Below, piece after piece: positions 26,467 to 35,400 of a stretch of 64,000 bases of DNA (positions are counted from its first letter, which is position 1; each line of letters starts with the position of its first letter). Location: the NCBI RefSeq assembly GCF_029784165.1, contig NC_073696.1, positions 241,722,892 through 241,786,891 of the forward strand, written 5' to 3'. Position numbers and translations under genes: made by a program. A model generated the notes under the pieces. That model did no database searches and was not told the origin of the DNA. It worked only from the letters and a program-made list of their open reading frames with translations. This DNA comes from Wyeomyia smithii (Eukaryota > Arthropoda > Insecta > Diptera > Culicidae).

Positions 26467-29400
26467 CAGATAAGTGCTCATCAGATGGGTTTGATAAAAT
26501 AGAAGATAGACTTACCGTGTAGAACCAACCGACCCGATCGAAGGGCACTTCGCTGGCGTCGAACAATTGCTTTCCCATCAGGACCATGTTGTCTTCGTAG
26601 CCATCGAACAGTAGCTCACCGGCAGTTTTCACGACAAATACGTCCTGGTCGTAGAGGTTCAGTCCCATCGAAACACCTTTCTGTTTGACGTAGTTCCACG
26701 TTCGGGCCCGATTCGCTGCTGACTGAGAAAAAGAAAACAGAACAGCAGGACGATTTATTGATTTTCGTCAATCATTTTCATTTTTGTTATTGAGCAGCTG
26801 TTGATTTTTTTTGTTTTATACGATGTAATCATCATCTAATGCAATTTTCACGTAACAATGGCGTGTGCTAGGTATTCAATCACACAAACACTGCATATGC
26901 AATTAAGTGCATATTCAACATATTTTATCAAGTTATCGATGAGATAAAACTTGCGTCATAGCTAAAGCACATTGGTTATCCATAATTCTTACCTAATCAA
27001 AAGTTACCGCAAATTCGCACAATATTGATGAGTTTTCGAGCTATGCAAGTTTTGCAAATTTTTGAAGTGTTCATAAACCTGGATTGATGTTTGAAGCAGC
27101 TTGCAATAATGGCCTTATAGGGTAAGGAACGGCTTGAGCAATGGTGTCTATTATGATTAGTCGAAGAAAACGGGCCTCAAACTTCTGATTTTCAATCAAT
27201 ATCTGCACTTTTATTGAATGAAAACTCTGATCAACTAGCTCGTTGAACACAGAAAAATCTTTGAATAAACATCAATCGAAAAAATCAACCTAAATTGTAG
27301 CCATTCAGACGCCATGATGCAAACTGCTTAGAAGAGATTCGAGGTGTTTCAAGTACTGTCCATCAGTTGGGAAGCTCAGTTGATTATTGCTTAAGTCTGG
27401 TAAACAAGATTTAAAATCTAAAAACAAGAGCTGACAGAGAGTTGAAACAAATTGATATACTTATGTTTGTATTTCACTTTGCACATTTCGAGTATTTCGT
27501 CTGAATACACAGGAGGCCGCATAAGCTGCCTAAAATAGGTGCCCTACTACGGAACCATGAAGAAGAATTTCATTTTTATCTAACCCACCTAAAATCAGAA
27601 AACACTTTTCTTACGCAAAAAAATCTATCCATTGCATCTATTTTTTAATGTAACTGCAGTCAAACTTTGAAAAAAATTTGATCAGGATATATTTATTTGT
27701 TTACTTTTAACCCTAAACGTTGTTTTTTTTTTCAATTATTTGAATTTTTTTATTTGTTTTTAACTTTCTTAATTTTTTGTTTGCATTCTTTTATATTTGT
27801 TAATATTTTTTTATTTCACTTTTTTTCAATGAATGATTCAATTATGGAACGAATTACGCAGTACAAAAAAAACTATTTTTCTATTTTTTTTTTAAACAAA
27901 ACGCGCCGAATTCGTCGCAGAAATTGTCGCCATGCAGTTTGTTTCCTTTTATTTACTGCAGTTTTCGTACCGAGAAACCAATGAAAGCGTTTTGATCTGG
28001 AAGGTTTGTTTACTTAGTGGTGAAAATTTCGTCAGGATTGGTACACGCGTTGGAAATTTATCCAGAATGGAATACGAGAGACAAGACAAAATTGTGCACA
28101 CCTACGTTAAAAATCCAACTTGATTAGGAAGAATGTTCGCCTAAGTTCTCAAAGCACCGAAATCGACTGTGAATACCGTGCTCAAACGTAACCGGGACAC
28201 TTTGACGGTGGATCGCGCTAAACAAACCAAACGTAGAAGTGGAACATTGGACCGAAAATTGGACGAGCGAAGGTCATCTGGGCAGTCCGGAATAATCCTG
28301 AGGTCTCCCTCCGTAATTTGGCGAAAACGTTCAATGCAGCACATACATAGTACAGTTCGTCGAATCTGTATGCGTGAAGGATTACGGTCGTATCACACCG
28401 GCAAACATCCCAACAAGACACTGAAACCGAACCTGGTTGCCAAAAACCCGAGCAAGAAAGCTATACGAGCAAGTCCTGATAGAATACCGTAGTACTGTGT
28501 TGCTATATTATGATGGACGACGAAACATACGTCGAAATGGACTATGGACAAATCCCGGGTCAGAAATTTTACCTTGCTAACCGTAAGGGGAATGTTCCAT
28601 GAACGGACAAGTTTACAGGAAGAAGTAAATAGTTTTGTTGTTCACCCAGTCTCACGAAGACCCCGTGAAGTTCTGGCCCGATAGCTAGCTGCCATTACGC
28701 TACGCTTGGAACAAGCATGTAATCGAAAAAAGGATTATTCCGCTAAACTGCCCACAGTTTCGTTCCATCAAATGAAATTGGGCAACAGTCAAGCGTAAAT
28801 TGAAGAAGTGTGGCAAATCAATCAAAACATCATCTGATATGGCGGAGTGGCGGAAATAATGGCCGATACGGTCAACGTTGCCACTGTACAGAAATTGATG
28901 GGAGGTATTCGACGAAAAGTTCGAGAATTCATCAGAACAGCACTGGAGCAATTCTCGCTGAAACCGTCCCACTGGTGACATGAGGTCTTTCAAAAAGGAT
29001 ATTTTTATGTCTTAATGATTGAAAGTAGCGAGAAAATGAAAAAAAAAAAAACCACTTTGGTTCGTTCATATTGATGGACCCCTCAGGCACAAATCGGTTA
29101 AACGGTTTTTACAAAAATAGATTTTTGAGCAATTTTTGACCTTTTTATTGATTTATTTTTCTTAAATTTGCTATTGAACCCCCTACAACTAACACATCGT
29201 TTTCAAGAGGAATGATAGAGCGTTCATTTGAAGTAGAAAAAAAATGGTCGCCATCTTGGATCTCGCCACTATCTTGGATTTTATCAGAAAAACGTGTTTT
29301 TGAGCAAGTTTGCAACCACTGATTTAAAATTTGACAACACCATTGGAAACCTGAGAAAAAATGCCCAAAGATACATTCAAAACATTAGGTGAGCATTGAG

Positions 29401-32400
29401 TTTACCTTGTCATTCTGGTCATTTTTCAAAATCGTTCTTCAAACAGTACAACGCATGACGCGCGGCTAATATCAAATCATGCTGAGTCTGTGGTGTGTGT
29501 CTGTGTGTAGTGTAGTTTAGGGGCCATCCATGTTCCACGTGGACAGATTTTTAAAGATTTTGTTACTACTCCCCCTCTCCCTTCCCCTCTCCCACAACTT
29601 CTCATATAAGTTCTCAAAATGTTGTATGGACCGTGGACATCACACAGTCCCCCTTTCCCAAAGTTGTCCACGTGGAATGTGGATGGCCCAATGCCTGTGT
29701 GACTTTGGGTCTGTTCAAAATTACGTAAAGCAAAAAATCGTATCTTTGATCCCTTTTCACTGCATTCACGATGTTTATTTCTTCACTCCCTCGCTCCTCC
29801 TTGAGTGTAACGTAATTTGTGATCAAGCTTCTCTACGATTTTTTTGCTAGAACAAAGTTTGGTTCCCTGTACGGAGGACAGTTTTCGCGTAAATAAAGTA
29901 AGAGTAGAATCAGCACTTTTTTGATCCCTAGCTATTTCTTATCGACGAAACGGGTACGTTTGCTACCTAACGAAATTCAGCCAATTGATTAAAGGCTATT
30001 CAAAAATTACGGTGCGTGGGTGCACTTACTACCTGTGAACTAGAAATACTGACTGTCCACATCATACGCACACCACAGGCTCAGTATATTGCGTTGATTT
30101 GATATTGGACGCGCGTCATGCGTTGAACTGTTTGAAGCTCGATTTTGAAAAGTGACCAGAATGACAAGATAACCTCAATCACATCTGTTCAACTGAAGAA
30201 CCAAAAACGAGACAAAATCTCTTTATTTTAAGTATCGACATCTAGCGGTGGAGAGAATGCATTCTACACTCGAAATTTCATCACGCTTATATTCCATTCA
30301 TTCAACAAAAGGACCGTATGAGCTCTCGCCGCTTTTTCGTCGAGAGAATCCTTTGTTCTCCCCGGTGCTGGTATAGCGAGAGTGCCTTTTCATGATAAAC
30401 GTACAGTGCCACCCGCATACGTGCAACGGTTTTTATGTAGATATATTTTTAATGAATTTCATTGTTGCCCAAGTTGAAAACTGAATATCTTGACTAACGA
30501 CAATTATTTTTTTACATTGTACCTAATGTCGTAAGCAGTGCTGGTACAGCGCGTCTGATATGCAGTGCTGGTACAGCGCGTCTGATATGCATTTCTAGCA
30601 ATGTTAGGTATAAAAACGGCACGAGAAAAAAATATTGTCGTTGATCGAGAAATTCGGTTTCCAAGTCCAACGAAAATATTCAAGTAAATCGACTAACGGA
30701 TTAAAATAGTTTCAACAGTCGTGAGGTGTACGATCCAAGAAAATATGTTAGACAATGTTTGAATGGTTGAAAGATTTTTAGTTTAATTTGTTCTATTGAC
30801 GTTGATTGTGAATTGTTACTGAAGTTCCACTTCAAAGATCTCTTGAATGCGGTCCTGTGTGAAGTGCGGTCGATCCTGTGAACTTGATTTTGATAGATTC
30901 AACTATTCAAGATCACCTTTTTGCCTGGTTATTAAAGCAAAAAAAAAATAGTTTTTTGGTGCATGTTCAAACTATTGGAGCGAACTGTTCGTACGATGCA
31001 CTGTAAAATCAATGTAGGATGGAACAGCAAAAAATGAATGCGAAAGCTTGGGCACCGATTTGCTGCAGAGTTTTGTTCGAAGTTGCATATCTGTTCTGTG
31101 CCTCAATGCTCACCTAATATTTTGAATGTATCTTAGAGCATTTTTTCTCAGCTTTCCAATGGTGATGTCAAATTTAAAATCGGTGGTTTTTTTCTACTTC
31201 AAATGAAAGCTCCATCATTCCTCTTGAAAACGATGTGTTGGTTGCAGGGGTTCAATGACAAATTCCAGAGAAATAAATCAATTAAAAGATCAAGAATTGC
31301 TCGAAAATCAATTTTTGCAAAAACCATTTAACCGATTTGTGCCCGAGGGGTCCATTAATATGAACCAACCAAAGTGGTTTTCTTATTTTTTCGCTACTTT
31401 CAATCAATTCAAGACATAAAAATATCCTTTTTGAAAGACCTCATGTCACCAGTGGGACGGTTTCAGCGAGAATTGCTCACTGCCGGTAACCGCAAGTCAG
31501 CACCGGATTTTGGCCTATCATTGAGTGTTCAACAAAATGTTCAACAAAAGTGAAAATCAATACCAAGTCGAATTGTCCCATTATGAAAAGTAACCGCAAG
31601 TCAGTCCCAGAGGAAAAATAACCGAAAGTCAGTCCCAAAGTCAGTTTTAGTTTGAAATGGTGATGAATTTATGTGCAGCAATTACTGCTAATATGAATTC
31701 AGGTTCATTTTTTTCTTGGTTCGCTTCTAAGTGGATCTATCCGGAAAATCTTCAGTATCGAGAAAGCACCCATCAGTATCTAGGAAGTCGTTCCAAGATA
31801 TCGCCAAAGGTGATGCTCGAACCTTAAAAGGATTTTGATCATCTTGACATTTGTTGTCGGATAAACCAACTGCAGTCCCTCATGATGTTCGGAACCGATG
31901 AAAGCTCATCCGAATCCGGATCCGGATGAGCTTTCATCGGTTCCTTACATCATGAAATTTTCCAACACCGACATTTTTGGAACTGTTAACATAACATACA
32001 CTTCCGAACTGGAAGGATTGACGGATTTCCACGGCAACGAATAACAACACGTCGACAAGCACTATACTGCCGGTATCCGGATAACTGTCCCATAATGAAA
32101 AATAACATGTTGAGAAAACGGCGATTGAATATTATCCGTGAATTTTCGGATTTCCAGCAATTACATCCAGAACCAATGACAGTTTCATGGCACCACAAGT
32201 TTATCGTTGAGAACAAAAAACCATGGATGGAATTGGTTTTACGTTATATAACTTGAAAAAAAGACAAAATGGGACAAAATATGCGGGTACATTTCAAAAA
32301 TACTCGCATATTTTGTCCCATCACAGATAAATTCAACCAGCAACCGGCAGTATCATCGGCAACGTAGATTGTACTACAGAAAAACAACATTAGTCTAGGT

Positions 32401-35400
32401 AATTAATGGACATACTTCTATATGCCTAAAATAATCCGATATACACTAATCTGGAGCAAAATTATATGTTTACAGTTTGTACCACTATGCAGTGGGACTG
32501 TAATGCGGGTACTTTCAATATGGGACAAAAACAACTTGGTATTTTTTCCATGTTTTGCCATACAAAAGTATCAATTTTAATTTTTTTTCCAGAAAATATG
32601 ATAACAATTAGGTCGATTCCCGATGATAACTCAAAAATGACCAAAATCAGTATGGGACAGTTATGCGGGTACCGGCAGTATAGCATCAACATGACAATGT
32701 GACAATGTGACTGAATGGCGGTTATTTTTCTTTTCGATATAGAATGTAACGGCAAGTCAGTCACACTCAAGGTTTTTATAATTAAATCAATGATTTCAGT
32801 GGTTTTTACTACGTAATAAGTGCAGGCTAGTATGCAAACTATATTTAAGCATGAATATTGTCAAAATATTTCATGTAAATGAAGTGATAACTGAGCGGAA
32901 ATAAAATATTTTTCGAAGCAGTTTTCTCGATTTCATATTTTTACAGATGGGACCGACTTGCCGTTACCGGCAGAGCAGGCAAATAATTTTTCATGTATTT
33001 TTTCCTTGAAGTTCTATAAAGACTCTGCATAAATATATTTTTCGATTTTATGGGACTTAGAATTTTTTTTAGCTGGGGCTTGAGAAGAGTGTGGCAGCAC
33101 AGCTAAGCCGACATCCATAAATCACGTAACGCAAAAAAACTCAATTTTTGGACCCCCACCGCCCCATATGTAACCTTCTTTCCCCCATAAAAATTACGTA
33201 ACGCTGTAGAAAGAATTGCTTAATTTTATTAATTATTATTTTTAATTTTATTATGCTCGTTTTTGAAGAGTCTCTCCAGAGATTTTTTGTTACGTAACGC
33301 TAAACTCACCTCCCCCCTCTCCTGTGTAACAAACCGTAACGCTAAAGGATACTCCCCTCCCCCCTATGGGCGTAACGTAATTTATGGATGCCGCCTAACG
33401 CCGGTACGAGTGAACTGTCTGCTTAATAAAAGTTTGCATTTCAAGTGTAGTGTTTTTCACCAGTTGTCTTTTTTTGCTAAAACTACTGTGTTTCGTGGAG
33501 GCGCTCGAATATTCAACCACAGATTAACAGACGTAACACTTGAACCTAGCTCCATCGTCACAAAAAAAACGATCATTTCAAATTCCCAATCCAATAACAG
33601 TCTTCGCGCGACAACGCCGCTTGGGACGCTGTCATGCAAACTCATACATATTTTGTGGTACCCCATTTGACACATGCCGTAACGCTAGCACTGATGTCGA
33701 AATACATGCGCTCGAACAAGGCCGCAGATGGAGCTAGTTTTACTAACGTAAAGTACTGGAATCCGAACGATGGTTTTATTGACAATTTGTTCGAAGTGTT
33801 ATGTCTGTTAGTCTGTGAATCAACGTTTTCAATGGATTCATAAAAATAAGTAAGATTCGATTTTGTGTTGTGCTGATATTCTAGCATATCCCCAGAAAAA
33901 AATATTCGACACCATATCTTATGCCGCTCTGACAGTACAGGAGTAGATGTCGCATGTAAAGATTTTCTATATCGGAATTTCTATAACACTAGGCTTTAAT
34001 GATCTTCATACATTGTTATGCGTTTGCTTATTGTAACGATAAGTGACATTTTCCGTACATACACTAGCAAACGTATGTAGCCATGTAGGGTTGTTTTTCT
34101 TTCCCATGACAAGTAAATCATCGCATCTCGTTGTTTCGAGTTTTCTACTTTTACCAGTGTTTAGCACCGCTGACTGAAAATTTAGCGACGCTAATCGCTA
34201 ATCCGCTAACTGGAAAATTTAGCTAGATGATTGTTAAACGCTATACGCTAAATTCATGAAATAAATGAAAATAATTACTTTTGAGTGCTATTCAAAATAG
34301 GAGGTTCGAAATTCATAAAACGATGTGCATACTTGAGAATTGTGTAAAAACAAAAAGCATCGAAAGTGATTCTGTTTGTATGTAACTAAGTACTTTCAGG
34401 AATGTTTTTATAAAAGCGTAATCAGGGCCCCCCTAGTCCTGAGGCGACCTTTTTTTTGCTCGTCACCTTCCAGAACGTTACCTCTAAATGTTTTAAGAAA
34501 AGAGGGCCTCACAGACAAATTTGCTCCGGGCCTCCCAGCGTCTAAATCCGGCCCTGAGTTTACTCAAATCTTTCGGTGCTTTTTTTAATAACTGTATGTG
34601 GGAGCACCGTGATTTGGCTTTATTTCGATATCAACAATTTAATGACATGCTATCTGTGCATTTTTTTCATTGGTCAAAAAGTTAAAACTTCGCTTTGAGG
34701 CACGTGTTCTCGAACTTTGATTTACCTCAAATTTTGCATGAGTGCTTGTTTCGAGAAGACGAAACTTTTAACCCTACCTTTAAACGAAGGCCAAGTTTTT
34801 CCCAGTCATCCCATTGGCGCCCCAATGAGTACGGATGCCAAATACAGGAACAGCTTGCTTCTATATTATGAGTAACCCGCAAAGAAATGTTCAAGCGATT
34901 GCATGCTTTAAATATTATTTTAAAACAGGAACTTGGGTTTCTCATAAGTTGAAGTCACCGAACGTTGAGCGTCGTGTTTTTCGCCTGTGAACAATTGCTC
35001 TAGCTACAATAAGGAAGGGTCGAGTGTTAAATCACTAATAATTCTGTGTGGTTTGTTATTGTCTTTACAAAAACTATGCTGACATATAGCAAATTTCTTT
35101 ATTTCACTAAACAGTGGAAATCAACGCAGGAATAGAGAAACGATATGGCTATTTACGATGCAATAAAGAGATGTCAGATAACCCTAGGTGAGCTCTGGGA
35201 ATAAAGAAATTCGCTAATAGTTGCAGCCTTAGCACACTCCGCACGCTGTTTTCTCACCTATATACACTAATCAAAATCCACCACTGACAGTTCTGATTGG
35301 TAAATATTTGTGTATAGAAATAGTAGTTTTAGTATTTAGTAGTTTTGTATATAGAAAAGTAGACATCGTTTGGGCGAGTAAAAAAAGCATCAATATCGTT

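Larger units (their letters stand above)
28947..31479. repeat. Large inverted repeat formed by the mariner-like 3' end
   Basis: The left arm (28947 to about 29510) starts GAGCAATTCTCGCTGAAACC and reappears inverted on the right. 31479-31101 matches the first about 450 bp, and 30179-30050 matches the rest (for example CAACGCATGACGCGCG). The right arm is split by the 30180-31100 insertion. Arms look about 85-90% alike by eye, so the duplication is old. Confidence 0.8.
31480..32973. mobile_element. TIR element with CTGCCGGTAAC termini
   Basis: Begins CTGCCGGTAACCGCAAGTCA and ends with the complement of CTGCCGGTAACGGCAAGTCG. Extra internal copies of AACCGCAAGTCAGTCCC-like sequence lie near 31587, 31618 and 32747. 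No target duplication was found. No transposase frame is recognisable in 1494 bp; it is host to a nested element. Confidence 0.6.
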
